Positions 9,550-19,597 of a stretch of DNA of 64,000 nt are shown here, piece by piece. Numbering within the stretch: position 1 is the stretch's first letter; each line of letters starts with the position of its first letter. Under the pieces are notes generated by a model. That model saw only the letters and a program-made list of their open reading frames with translations, did no database searches and was not told the origin of the DNA. The translations under genes were made by a program, and so were the position numbers. The stretch comes from Tritrichomonas musculus (lineage: Eukaryota; Parabasalia; Tritrichomonadida; Tritrichomonadidae), in contig JAPFFF010000041.1 in assembly GCA_039105265.1 (NCBI GenBank), forward strand, positions 62,001 through 126,000. Direction: 5' to 3'.

Positions 9550-10801
9550 ATGTACATACAAGAAGTTTGTTCTACAATGAAAACTATTTATGATTTCATT
9601 ATCGAATTCATAGAAAGCGAAGAGGATTATGGTGATGAAAACTTCAACAAGTTAACTGATTATATCAGGAATCAAAAGGTTTTTGATAATTCTGATGATT
9701 TCCAAGAATTAATGGCAATTATTAATAAGATATCAAAAAATCATAATCGTAAGCCTAATTTAATCCATAAAACGGAGAGGATTATCGCTTATTATCAAGA
9801 TCAAATCAAGCAAATCTTTTCAAATAATCAAATATTTGATTTTTTCAAAAACAACAAGATAATTCTTCTTTTCCTAATTCGCCAAAAGATCGTCAACATT
9901 GATTCCGGCATCCTTCACAACTACATTTTAAATGAGAAGTATATTAATTATAAATTCTACTTTTTCAATGAGATCAAAGAAATAATTTCAAGTGAAATGA
10001 AAGATTCAATTATCAAAGAAATGGATTCAAAAAAAATAACAGAAATTGAAGAAGAAAAATTAACAATTGGCGAGAATGATAAATACATATGTTCTTTAAT
10101 TCGCAATGATTTAATTGATGACTTCATTATTTACGTTAATCAATCAAACACTCCATTATATTATGTAATTCCTCCTTCAATATATGAAACAAATAGCCTT
10201 TTGATAGGCAAAAACATTTCAATGATTGAATATGCCGCATTTTTTGGATCAATGCAAATCATTCGTTATTTATATATAAATAAAGTCGAATTAACACCGT
10301 CAATGTGGTTGTATGCAATTCATTCACGAAATGCAGAATTAGTTCATTTTCTGGAAGAAAATCATGTAATACCTAACGATGAAACATATGAAAAATGTTA
10401 CAAAGAATCAATAAAATGTCATCATAATGATTTCGCTAATTATATATTTGATAATAAATTAATAATCATAGAAAAAAAAAACAAAAGATTAAAGAAGAAT
10501 CATCTTCAGATTCATCAACCGGCTTTTTCAAAAATATTTTTAACAAATTTTTCAAAGTTGAATCAAATAATAACAATGATTATAATTATGATTATAGTGT
10601 TCAAAAAATAAATATTATTAGAACTATTTATCGTTATCATAATTATGATATGATGCAAACATTTTTTGATGATCCCATTAATTATTTTCACTTCTTTTGC
10701 TTTTGCGAATTTAATTATCTTAATTTGGTTAAACTTTTAATTATAAATAAAAAGGTTAATATCAATACAAAACTAATATATAATGAACAAAATGAAATTT
10801 A
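9550..10801 (+). CDS. DUF3447-ankyrin protein, 5' part (upstream of BspA repeats)
   Basis: I start this at the ATG at 9550 because its alignment with the siblings begins there; the frame further upstream lacks an ATG. The DUF3447 core is clear: MIEYAAFFGSMQIIRYL at ~residues 225-241, LYAIHSRNAELVHFLEENHV, and KCHHNDFANYI. At an A10 run (10472-10481) the frame slips by one base. After it the homology continues (EESSSDSSTGFFKN, then FEFNYLNLVKLLI-type ankyrin sequence) to a stop at 10799-10801. A 47-nt spacer separates this from the next ankyrin module and the BspA repeats, so 9550-12679 is probably one gene. DUF3447 has no known activity. Ankyrin and LRR parts usually bind proteins. Confidence 0.75.
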
Positions 10802-10822
10802 AATTTATATTTTTTTTACATA

Positions 10823-12679
10823 ACAGCATTGCAATCAGCAGGAAATAGAAATAATACTGAAATTATTAACTTTTTAATGGAACAAAAAGACCTTAAAATT
10901 GACGAAATAGCTTTTTATTGTTGTGAAAAACTAAGAGAATTGAAACTTCCTTCAAATTTAACAACAATTAAAGAAAATACTTTTTGTTTTTGCAAATCAC
11001 TTAAAGAAATAACTCTTCCAATATACTTAAAATCAATTGAAAAGAATGCATTTGTAGAATGTTCATCATTAGAGCAAATAAACATTCCTTCATCATTAAT
11101 TTCAATTGGTGATGATGCATTTAAAAAATGTACCAAATTAAAACGAGTTATATTTGATGATTCAAGTAAATGCAAATCAATTGGATCATGTGCATTTGAA
11201 AAATGCTCATCATTAATTGAAATAAAGATTCCTTCATCTGTAGTTTCAATCCAAGATAAGACTTTCTATGAATGCACTTCACTATCGAAAGTAACAATAC
11301 TTGGTTCTATTACACATATAGGTTGTAGTGCATTTTGTAAATGTAACGAATTGATTGAAATTTCATTGAACAATCCAGAATCGTTAAAATCAATTGGCGA
11401 AAGAGCTTTTTCTGATTGCATTCATTTAGAACATTTTGAAATTCCTTCATCTATGGAAGTAATTGAATCTTGGGTATTTTATGGATGTATATCACTCAAA
11501 GAAATAAAAATTCCTTCTTCAATACTTGGAATTGGAAGTAATACCTTTTCTTGTTGTTCTTCACTTACTTCTATTGAAATCCCTTCTTCTGTAAAATCAA
11601 TTGGTGTCAATTGTTTTTATAACTGCTCTAATTTAGTTCATTTTGAAATTCCTCCTTTAGTAGAATCGATTAATAATGGTACATTTGAACGCTGTGTATC
11701 ATTAAATGAGATATTAATTCCTTCTTCTGTAATAAACATTGGAGAGAATTCATTTCATGATTGTAAATCACTTAAAGAAATAAAAATTCCTTCTTCCGTA
11801 TTTATAATTGAAAAAGATGCTTTTTATGGCTGTTCTTCACTTACTTCTGTTGAAATTCCTTCCTCTGTTGCGATTATTGGAAAATATGCTTTCTTTGGGT
11901 GCTCTTCACTTGCTTCTATTAAAATTCCTTCTTCTGTTAAGATAATTAGAGATTTTTGTTTTAGTTCTTGCACTAATTTAAATCAAGTTGATATTCCTTC
12001 TTCAGTAGAAAAAATATATGAAAGCACTTTTGAAAAATGTGAATCATTACTTGAAGCTACAATTCATTCTAAAGAAATTGGTAAAAATGCATTTAAAGAT
12101 TGTTCTAATTTGAAGAAAATAATCTTTTCAGATTCATTATGTTTGATTAATGATAATGCTTTTAATAATACTTCAATTACTGAAGTAATTATTCCTTTTT
12201 ATACCGAATTTATTGGAAATTATGCATTTGCAAACTGTTCATCTTTAACAAAAGTTGAAATTAATTCTCCAAATTTAACTGAAATAAAATCAAATACTTT
12301 TTTAAATTGCTCACAATTGAGTGAAATTTCAATTACTCCTTTTATCAGATCAATTGACAATAGTGCTTTTGAAAATTGTACTTCATTGACTGGATTTCCT
12401 TTTCCTTCTTTTTTAGAAAAAATTGGAGAAAATACATTTAAAAATTGTGGATTAAGACAAATAGTCCTTCCAGCTTCAGTTAATTATATTGGCAAATGTG
12501 CTTTCGAAAATTGTCAATCATTGACACAAATATCAATCCCTTCAAAAACATTGACAATAAATAGAGATATCTTTGCTGAATGTTCATCATTAGAACAAGC
12601 AAAGGTTGGTTGTGATGATACTCAAATTGAACTCTTTAATTTCCCTGAGAATGTTAAAATCATCAAAATAAGTTCTTGA
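10823..12679 (+). CDS. Ankyrin module plus BspA-like leucine-rich repeats, 3' part
   Basis: It opens with one ankyrin module (TALQSAGNRNNTEIINFLME), then runs through about 23 BspA/TpLRR repeats of ~23 residues. Typical repeats read IPSSVxxIGxxAFxxCSSL. There is no signal peptide or membrane segment. No ATG precedes the ankyrin part; the first lies at 10877, within the module. This supports the view that it is a downstream piece of the DUF3447 gene at 9550. BspA-like proteins of trichomonads are thought to act in binding host or microbial surfaces, but a cytosolic start with DUF3447 argues for an internal role here. The repeats are diverse in sequence, unlike those at 15692-16618. Confidence 0.8.
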   Translation, partial: TALQSAGNRNNTEIINFLMEQKDLKIDEIAFYCCEKLRELKLPSNLTTIKENTFCFCKSLKEITLPIYLKSIEKNAFVECSSLEQINIPSSLISIGDDAFKKCTKLKRVIFDDSSKCKSIGSCAFEKCSSLIEIKIPSSVVSIQDKTFYECTSLSKVTILGSITHIGCSAFCKCNELIEISLNNPESLKSIGERAFSDCIHLEHFEIPSSMEVIESWVFYGCISLKEIKIPSSILGIGSNTFSCCSSLTSIEIPSSVKSIGVNCFYNCSNLVHFEIPPLVESINNGTFERCVSLNEILIPSSVINIGENSFHDCKSLKEIKIPSSVFIIEKDAFYGCSSLTSVEIPSSVAIIGKYAFFGCSSLASIKIPSSVKIIRDFCFSSCTNLNQVDIPSSVEKIYESTFEKCESLLEATIHSKEIGKNAFKDCSNLKKIIFSDSLCLINDNAFNNTSITEVIIPFYTEFIGNYAFANCSSLTKVEINSPNLTEIKSNTFLNCSQLSEISITPFIRSIDNSAFENCTSLTGFPFPSFLEKIGENTFKNCGLRQIVLPASVNYIGKCAFENCQSLTQISIPSKTLTINRDIFAECSSLEQAKVGCDDTQIELFNFPENVKIIKISS

Positions 12680-12783
12680 ATAAATAATCAATTTCTTATT
12701 TTTTTTTTTTTTTAAAAAAAAAAAACAATGAAATGAAGGAAAAATTATAAATAAAGAAAATCTATTTCATATAATAAATAAAA

Positions 12784-13149
12784 TGAATTATACATATATT
12801 GAAGCTGAAATGAATCATTTGAAAAATATCTAATTCCAAGAGTTTATAATAACGTATTTCTTCACAAAAAATTGAATGTGATTTGACAAATTGTTTTTTC
12901 GATCGTAATCACTTTTTTGTTACTAAGAAAGATACCAAATATTTTCATAATGTTTGGATGAAAAAGATGGTAAAGAATCTCATACTACCCAAATGCCTAA
13001 TCAAAGCAAAACAGTCTCATTTTACTATTTACAGAAGAAATAGCAATCGGTTTACAAGACGAGGACTCAGATATGTACTCTTGAAATACCGAAATCTACG
13101 TTATAGCTTTTATGAAAACGATTATGAGGAAAATATGCTATACGATTAA
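12784..13149 (+). other. Possible coding remnant, basic protein
   Basis: A frame open from about 12850 to 13149 encodes ~95 basic residues (MKKMVKNLILPKCLIKAK, then RRNSNRFTRRGLRYVLLKYR), but its first ATG is only at 12958. A short ATG-led piece (12784, MNYTYIEAEMNHLKNI) ends just upstream. Composition looks coding. I recognise no family. It may be a decayed gene. Confidence 0.3.
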
Positions 13150-13316
13150 ATGTTTTTTTTTTTTTTTTAAGTCACCTACTATTTTAATAAATAAAAACAT
13201 TTAATGTTTGAAATATTTTTGTATATTTTCATGTTTTTTAATTGATATTTACAAATATAATTTTACTTTTTTATTGTTTATTCATTCAATGAGTTCTCAC
13301 AAATAATATAAATAAT

Positions 13317-13323
13317 TCAATTT
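13317..13323 (+). promoter_or_regulatory. Initiator-like element
   Basis: TCAATTT matches the trichomonad Initiator pattern. Its A at 13319 lies 16 nt before the ATG at 13335, which supports that start. Confidence 0.5.
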
Positions 13324-13334
13324 TTTAAATAAAC

Positions 13335-14501
13335 ATGAGCTTTCAAGACGTGATAAGCAAAATGAAAAGGATTCAGGTCCTGCTTCTAGAATATCTTGAA
13401 GATGAATCTGACCATAAGGAAAGATATGAGGATTTCCAAAAGATTATTATTGATCAAAAAATAATTGAAGACCGATATTTATTTAAATCACTGTTACTGT
13501 TAATAAATAACATTGGAAATCATCATCAGCGTGTTGGCAATTTTATTAGCAAAATTGAGCGAATATTAGGGTTTTTCAAAGACAACATCAAAAACAATTT
13601 TTCAAATTCAGAAATATTCAAACTTTTTGAAAGTAACAAACGAATTCTCCTATTTCTTATTGAAGAGAAAATCATTGTGATTGATGAATGCTTTGTTTCA
13701 CAATTGTCAGGTTATAAATATTCATCAATGAAATATCCAGAATATTTCGCTCCTGAAATAAAACCGTTTGTCACCAAAGAATTCGTAAAAAAGTGCTGTA
13801 AAAATAATCGAAGCTTAAAAGAAGATGAATTTTATGAAGATATAACAAAAGAAGTTTCAAATGATTTTTATGAAAAAAGAAAAATAGGTGAAAATGACGA
13901 TTATTTATGTCAAATAATTCGATTAAACAAAATTGATGAAATTGTCATTTTTGCTAATAAAACAAATTTACATCTCGATGCTTGCATTAAGCAATCAATA
14001 TTTGAAACAAATTATTTTTTAGTTTTTGGTCATGGTGTTAAATTGATTGAATATGCATCATTTTTTGGATCGATTGACATTATTAAATATATTCAAATGA
14101 AAGAATATGAATTAACACCAAATATGTGGTCCTATTCAATTCATAGTAGAAATGCAGAACTCATCAAATATCTTGAAGACAATCATGTTTCACCCCCAAA
14201 AGATAATTATGATGTAATTCTTAAAGAAGCAATTAAATGCCACCACAATGATATTTCAACTTATTTTATTGAAAATGTAATTAAAAAAGAAGATCTTTTA
14301 CTTAGTATTGAAAACAAATTCGATGAGAATTATTATAATTATTGTGCAGAGTATCAAAATTATTGTTTTTTCTCAGAAAATCTTGGATACAAAAACATGT
14401 TTTTTTATTTATGCATTTTCAATTATTACGCACTTGTCAAACTTTATTTACAACAAAAAGATGCTGATTTTGATATCAATGCTAAAAGCATTATAAAATA
14501 G
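13335..14501 (+). CDS. DUF3447 protein, 5' exon-like part of a split ankyrin gene
   Basis: The frame of 388 codons begins MSFQDVISKMKRIQVLLLEY, the same opening as its siblings. The DUF3447 core follows: KLIEYASFFGSIDIIKYI, SYSIHSRNAELIKYLEDNHV and KCHHNDISTYFI. The frame ends with a half ankyrin unit (YYALVKLYLQQKDADFDIN). The recognisable protein stops three codons after DIN, at 14489; the last few codons to 14501 look like spacer. Ankyrin modules of the same gene continue at 14619 and, beyond a 7.5-kb insertion, at 22320-23475. Function is unknown; the ankyrin tail suggests protein binding. Confidence 0.8.
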   Translation: MSFQDVISKMKRIQVLLLEYLEDESDHKERYEDFQKIIIDQKIIEDRYLFKSLLLLINNIGNHHQRVGNFISKIERILGFFKDNIKNNFSNSEIFKLFESNKRILLFLIEEKIIVIDECFVSQLSGYKYSSMKYPEYFAPEIKPFVTKEFVKKCCKNNRSLKEDEFYEDITKEVSNDFYEKRKIGENDDYLCQIIRLNKIDEIVIFANKTNLHLDACIKQSIFETNYFLVFGHGVKLIEYASFFGSIDIIKYIQMKEYELTPNMWSYSIHSRNAELIKYLEDNHVSPPKDNYDVILKEAIKCHHNDISTYFIENVIKKEDLLLSIENKFDENYYNYCAEYQNYCFFSENLGYKNMFFYLCIFNYYALVKLYLQQKDADFDINAKSIIK

Positions 14502-14618
14502 TATTTTAAATGACATTCAAAATCAAAATTTTCATTATATTTAAATCTGTCTTTTTTTTTTGATTTTGTTTAAATTTGCAATCATTTATGGAATTCCAAA
14601 TTTAAATATTTAAATTGG

Positions 14619-14811
14619 ACAGCATTGATCCATTCTGCAAAAGAAGGCAATACGGAAATCGTTCAATTACTATTGTTGCAAAAAGGTATTGATGTAAATA
14701 TCAAAGACAATTTTATTTAAATCATATTATTATTTTTATAATGTTTAAAAATGGCCAATTATTTAAGGAATTAATGAATAAATATTTGATATGACAGCAT
14801 TATCTATTGCC
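14619..14811 (+). CDS. Ankyrin modules 1 and first part of 2 of the split gene
   Basis: 14619-14708 encodes one ankyrin module, TALIHSAKEGNTEIVQLLLL through GIDVNIKD, with no ATG and no stop inside. An 85-nt AT-rich spacer follows. The next module begins at 14794 with TALSIA and is cut at 14811, where the composite element starts. The rest of that module (SYKGYAKIVQLL) is at 22320. The modules are open and well conserved, so they were under selection until recently. Confidence 0.75.
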
Positions 14812-15506
14812 TAGACTTGTTAAAGTCCATGGACCTGTGGACCTACAAAATTCATTCAATTTTTTTTAGCATTTTTTATTTATTCACAAAATAAAAATTA
14901 TTTATAATTTCTCTGAAATACACTGGTCCATCTGTCAGGACTTCCAAAATTCATTCAATTTTTTTAGCATTTTATTATTTATTCACAAAATAAAAATCAT
15001 TTATAATTTCTCTGAAATACAATGGTCCATCTGCCAGGACTTTCAAAATTCTTTCAATATTTTTAGCATTTTTTTTTATTCACAAAATAAATGATCGAAT
15101 TATTATTTCTCAGAAATAATCTGGTCCATCTGCCAGGACTAATAAAATTCTTTCAATTATTTTAGCATTTTTTATTTTTTCACAAAATAAAAGAATTATA
15201 AAATTTCTTTGAAATATTTTGGTCAATCTGCCAGGATTTCCAAAATTCTTTCAATTGTTTATGACATTTTTTTTCATGATTAAAAACATTCAAATATAAT
15301 TTACTCATATTTGTTACTACTTTTCTATTTAAATAAACAAAAAAAATTAAATAAACAAATAAACTATAAAATATATGCATAAAATGAGTTCTTTTTTGAG
15401 ATATAAAATAAAAATAAATTGACAAGGTTTGTTAGGTCCACGCCAAGTCCCGAGTCCACAAAAAGTCCATGAAAAGTGCATTTGTCCGGGACTTTTATCA
15501 AGTCTA
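14812..15506 (+). repeat. Left boundary copy, inverted-repeat element with internal repeats
   Basis: The ends are TAGACTTGTTAAAGTCC and, at the right, the reverse complement of TAGACTTGATAAAAGTCC. Inside are about five imperfect units of ~95 bp, each with TTTAGCATTTT, a CACAAAATAAAA block, CTCTGAAATAC and GGTCCATCTGCCAGGACT. There is no transposase. The last ~280 bp are nearly identical to the right copy, so the pair is young. Confidence 0.85.
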
Positions 15507-15691
15507 ATCCAACATAATTACTCAATTAGAACATATATGTTTTCAAAATCAAGCTATAAAATTTTATATGATATAAATTATTTTAATATGATATTTTTAA
15601 AGATGTTAATATAAAAAAATTACAAAAATAATCAATTTTTGAACATCTCCAATATATTTCATTTTATTTAAATTTTACGACTTTTTTTTTT

Positions 15692-16618
15692 TTATGCAAT
15701 TCCAAGATTGCTTCTTTTAATTGATGATGGAATTGTGATTTGTGCCAGTGGTGAACATCCATAGAAAGCAGAATATCCAATTGAAGTTACAGATGATGAA
15801 ATTGTGATTTGTGTTAGTGATGAACATCCATTGAAAGCATAATTTCCAATTGAAGTTACAGATGATGGAATTGTGATTTGTTTTAATGATGAACATTTGT
15901 AGAAAGCATAATTTCCAATTGAAGTTACAGATGATGGAATTGTGATTTGTGTTAGTGATGAACATTCTCTGAAAGCATAATTTCCAATTGAAGTTACAGA
16001 TGATGGAATTGTGATTTGTTTTAATGATGAACATTTGTAGAAAGCATAATCTCCAATTGAAGTTACAGATGATGGAATTGTGATTTGTGTTAGTGATGAA
16101 CATACAGAGAAAGCATGAGATCCAATTGAAGTTACAGATGATGGAATTGTGATTTGTTTTAATGATGAACATTTGTAGAAAGCATAATCTCCAATTGAAG
16201 TTACAGATGATGGAATTGTGATCTGTGTTAATGATGAACATTTGTAGAAAGCAGAATCTCCAATTGAAGTTATAGATGATGGAATTGTGATCTGTGTTAG
16301 TGATGAACATTTGTAGAAAGCAGAATCTCCAATTGAAGTTACAGATGATGGAATTGTGATCTGTGTTAATGATGAACATCCATAGAAAGCATAATCTCCA
16401 ATTGAAGTTATAGATGATGGAATTGTGATCTGTGTTAGTGATGAACATTTGTAGAAAGCAGAATCTCCAATTGAAGTTACAGATGATGGAATTGTGATTT
16501 GTGTCAATTTTGTACAATTTGCAAAACATTCTGTATTAATTTGAAATTCATTTTGTTGAATTAAAAGATTTAAAATATCTTGGTTGTTATTTTCTCCTGC
16601 TTTTTTTATTGGTGACAT
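15692..16618 (-). CDS. BspA-like LRR protein with near-identical repeats
   Basis: The 308-codon frame begins with an ankyrin-like segment (MSPIKKAGENNNQDILNLLI). It continues with about a dozen 23-residue TpLRR units reading CSSLTQITIPSSVTSIGDSA with very few changes. The 69-bp repeat units are almost identical in DNA too, so they were amplified or homogenised recently. There is no signal peptide. It lies just downstream of the DUF3447 gene at 16679-17767. The break between them falls three codons after DIN, as in the other loci, so the pair is probably one gene. The likely role is protein binding. Confidence 0.8.
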   Translation of the reverse strand: MSPIKKAGENNNQDILNLLIQQNEFQINTECFANCTKLTQITIPSSVTSIGDSAFYKCSSLTQITIPSSITSIGDYAFYGCSSLTQITIPSSVTSIGDSAFYKCSSLTQITIPSSITSIGDSAFYKCSSLTQITIPSSVTSIGDYAFYKCSSLKQITIPSSVTSIGSHAFSVCSSLTQITIPSSVTSIGDYAFYKCSSLKQITIPSSVTSIGNYAFRECSSLTQITIPSSVTSIGNYAFYKCSSLKQITIPSSVTSIGNYAFNGCSSLTQITISSSVTSIGYSAFYGCSPLAQITIPSSIKRSNLGIA

Positions 16619-16678
16619 ATAAATATGAATTATTTAAAATATCATTCATTAATTTTATTTAAAATTTTATTAAAAATT

Positions 16679-17767
16679 TTATATATATAAAATTATTTTT
16701 TCATTGATATCAATATTAACTGTCTTCAAGAAATATTCAACAATTTGAAAATAGTCATACTCGCATGCATAGAAAAAAAATATTTTATTTTTTATTTCTT
16801 GTGGAAAATATAGAAAATCATAATAATGAAAACTGTATGAATAAATATTTTCATTATATTTTTCTTCAAAATTGATGTTATCGATATTTTCAATATCATA
16901 ATCAATTAGATTGGTTTTGATGTAATTTGTAATATCATTATGATGACATTTGATCGATTCTTCGAGGCATTTTTCATATGATTTATCTGGTGGCTCGACT
17001 TTATTTTCTTCAAGAAGATAAATCATTTCTGGATTATCACTATGAATTGCATATAACCATAACGCCGATGTCAATTCAACGCCATTTTTATATAAATATC
17101 TGAAGATTTGTGTTGATCCAAAAAATGCTGCATATTCAATTAATGTTGTTTGTTTATGTTCAATTAAAAAATAATTCGTCTCAAAAATTGATTCTTTGAT
17201 TTGACTTCCTAAAAAATAGTCGTTTTGATTTACATATGTAATGAACTCTTCAATAGAATCTTTTCGGATTATTTCACTTAATATATCGTCGTTTTCTCCG
17301 ATTTTTTGTTTTTCTTCAAAATTATCTGGTATTTTTTCAATCAATTTACGTTTTCGTGATTCTTTTGGAAACAAATAAATAAATATTTCTGGTAACAAGA
17401 TTTCCGAAATATCTTCATTAATTTCAATTATTTTTTCAGAGAAAAGAAATAGTAGAAATCGTGGACTTTGTTCATATATTTTGTAAATCTCATAACTTGT
17501 AAAATATTTTTTGACGTATGGTAATAATAAATTAAATATCTTTTCGATTTTTTCAAAAAAATTTGGGTAACGATGATGGTTACTCATAATTTTGGACAAT
17601 ATATAAAGAAATGTTTTTAATTTATGTTTATTTGTTAAAATATTTGGTTCGAAAATCTGTTGGTTTAAGTTTTGAAGAAATTCTTCAATATTATTCTCTT
17701 TATCTATAAAATTCAAAATTGAATTTTCAATTGTTTGCATTTGCTTTACTTGTTCTTCAATATTCAT
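16679..17767 (-). CDS. DUF3447 protein, 5' part of a DUF3447-ankyrin-BspA gene
   Basis: The 362-codon frame starts at the ATG at 17767 (MNIEEQVKQMQTIENSILNF). It has the DUF3447 core: TLIEYAAFFGSTQIFRYL, WLYAIHSDNPEMIYLLEENKV and KCHHNDITNYI. It closes with a half ankyrin repeat (YFQIVEYFLKTVNIDIN). An Initiator-like TCATTAAA lies 9 nt upstream. The recognisable protein ends three codons after DIN; a ~66-nt stretch separates it from the ankyrin start of the BspA part. It is cargo of the composite element and of the same family as the gene that element interrupts. Confidence 0.82.
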   Translation of the reverse strand: MNIEEQVKQMQTIENSILNFIDKENNIEEFLQNLNQQIFEPNILTNKHKLKTFLYILSKIMSNHHRYPNFFEKIEKIFNLLLPYVKKYFTSYEIYKIYEQSPRFLLFLFSEKIIEINEDISEILLPEIFIYLFPKESRKRKLIEKIPDNFEEKQKIGENDDILSEIIRKDSIEEFITYVNQNDYFLGSQIKESIFETNYFLIEHKQTTLIEYAAFFGSTQIFRYLYKNGVELTSALWLYAIHSDNPEMIYLLEENKVEPPDKSYEKCLEESIKCHHNDITNYIKTNLIDYDIENIDNINFEEKYNENIYSYSFHYYDFLYFPQEIKNKIFFFYACEYDYFQIVEYFLKTVNIDINEKIILYI

Positions 17768-17770
17768 AAA

Positions 17771-17778
17771 TTTAATGA
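17771..17778 (-). promoter_or_regulatory. Initiator-like element for the cargo DUF3447 gene
   Basis: The minus strand reads TCATTAAA, with the start A at 17776, 9 nt before the ATG at 17767. Confidence 0.5.
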
Positions 17779-18404
17779 AATGTTAAATAAAAATTTTCAA
17801 AATTATTAAAATTATATTTTTATCTTGATAAATATTTTTATATTTGATTTTTATTGAAATGATTTGAATGTTATATTTTTATTATATAATTAATATTTAA
17901 TATATTAAAAAAATCTCATCAAAATTATAAGATATTAATATTTTTAAATCAAAAATTTTTATAACTTTTTAATAAAAATAATTAGGAAGAAAAAAACCTA
18001 CCGAATCAATTAATTTTCTACCGTACACCTGAAATTTCACATTGTAAATGAATTTACTAAATTTTAATATGTTAAGGATTATTTCTCAAGTTAATCAATT
18101 GGAAAAAATGAAAAACATTCACAATTAAATCACATATTTAATCTGAAATAGTTTTATATAAAAAAAAGGAATGAAAAAAGAGTAAAATATTTAATCATTT
18201 TGATAAATATCCTTAATATAAAGGACTATTTGTCAACTAACTAAGGCTAAATCACAAAAAACATTTATCATAAAATCTTTTAAATTTAAAGAACTTTATA
18301 ATTTTAAGGACTTTTAATTTGTGAAATTTAGAGGACTTTTTTAGAAAGAGTTTGCTTATTCATTTAAAATCTTCTCTATAGATTTTAAAAAAATCTTTAT
18401 AAAC
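17779..18404. other. AT-rich DNA, no gene seen
   Basis: This is the divergent spacer between the cargo DUF3447 gene and a kinase remnant. I see no repeat or open frame of note. Confidence 0.55.
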
Positions 18405-18805
18405 AAAATTTTTGGAAAAAGACCATTTGGTGAAGTACATATTGCCGAGAAAAAGGATGATCATACCAAAAATTGCTGCTAAAATTATCAATATAAATGA
18501 CGATGATTTCTACGGAGACGATCAACTTTTAATAATGAGGGAATCATTAGTACTTTATTGTCAAATTTTATGGAATCAATTTTCGATCATTTGCTAATTC
18601 TACAACTTTAAAACGAACAATTACAACTGAGCTTGCACCGAATAAATCGCTCAAAGAAATGCTTGACAAAGAAAAATCAGGTTTATCTGATCATGATTTT
18701 ACACCCATAAAAAAACATATATGCTTAATTCGTATTGCAAATGAAATGAAATTTGTAATTAAAGAACGTAGGAAACTCCCTACTTTGGCTGAAATTTATA
18801 TATAA
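18405..18805 (+). pseudogene. Protein kinase remnant
   Basis: Kinase-like sequence lies in several frames. First is a glycine-loop-like FGKRPFGEVHIAEKKDDHTK, then AAKIININDDDFYGDDQLL with the VAxK lysine. Further on, ELAPNKSLKEMLDKEKSGLS, HICLIRIANEMKF and ERRKLPTLAEIYI resemble the hinge (PNGSL) and alphaE regions. Frameshifts and stops separate these blocks, and the catalytic loop and C-lobe are gone. It is a dead fragment carried in the composite element. Confidence 0.6.
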
Positions 18806-19597
18806 TAAAGTTCAATTGATTATAAGCTTATTTTAATATATTTTTATTTTACGATCTTGCTCACAAGCTGAGATAAAGTCTAATTATTTCTCCTAATTTG
18901 AATAAAAATCGATCAAATTTCATTCAAATCTTAACCCAACTTAAATCATTTTTTTTTACGAGATTTTGGAGGTAGAGTTTTTTAAAAATTTAATATAATA
19001 TAGACTATATTATTGTTTATTACTTATTAAATTTTCACTTTCTGAGCAATCATAGATGATCTTGTGAGAGTCGATTTTTGAGAAAAAATAGGTAAAATAA
19101 GCCGAAAATAGTCTAAATCAATTGATCTCCGGATGTACACCTGTCAGAAACATAATATTTATGATCTTTAGATTGCATTTATGTGTTTTTTGTGTCAAAA
19201 TGTCAATTTTTCGATGAGATGTGCTTATACTAAAAATGTGTAGTTTTTTTAAAAACGAGAAAAATAATTTTTTTACTTACAAAAATTTTCGATCATAACT
19301 CTTTACAAAATAGGTATACATTGCTATAATTTTATATAAAGATATAACAGATTGGGATCATTATTATTATATATAGAGTGCACTTTCTAGTACATTCTAA
19401 TATTGATAAATATTTAATACAAAAATGTTTCAAAAAATATATGACTTTCATAACTTAACATTATATGCATTTCTGTAAAAAGCAAAGATAGGCAATAAAT
19501 ATTAATTGATATATAATCATATATGTCTTATGTATATTATATATATATTATATTTGTATTCCTTTTGAGGTTTTTCAAAAATGAATTACAGAAATGA
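18806..19597. other. AT-rich DNA upstream of the primase-like gene
   Basis: There is no gene or clear repeat. The last 40 bp contain a short duplication (ATGAATTACAGAAATG, twice) that overlaps the start of the next gene. Confidence 0.5.

Noticed and set aside
15717-16529. A second long open frame (270 codons) through the BspA repeats on the same strand
   Set aside because: The repeat unit is 69 bp, a multiple of three, so any stop-free alternative frame stays open through all units. The translation has no LRR pattern.
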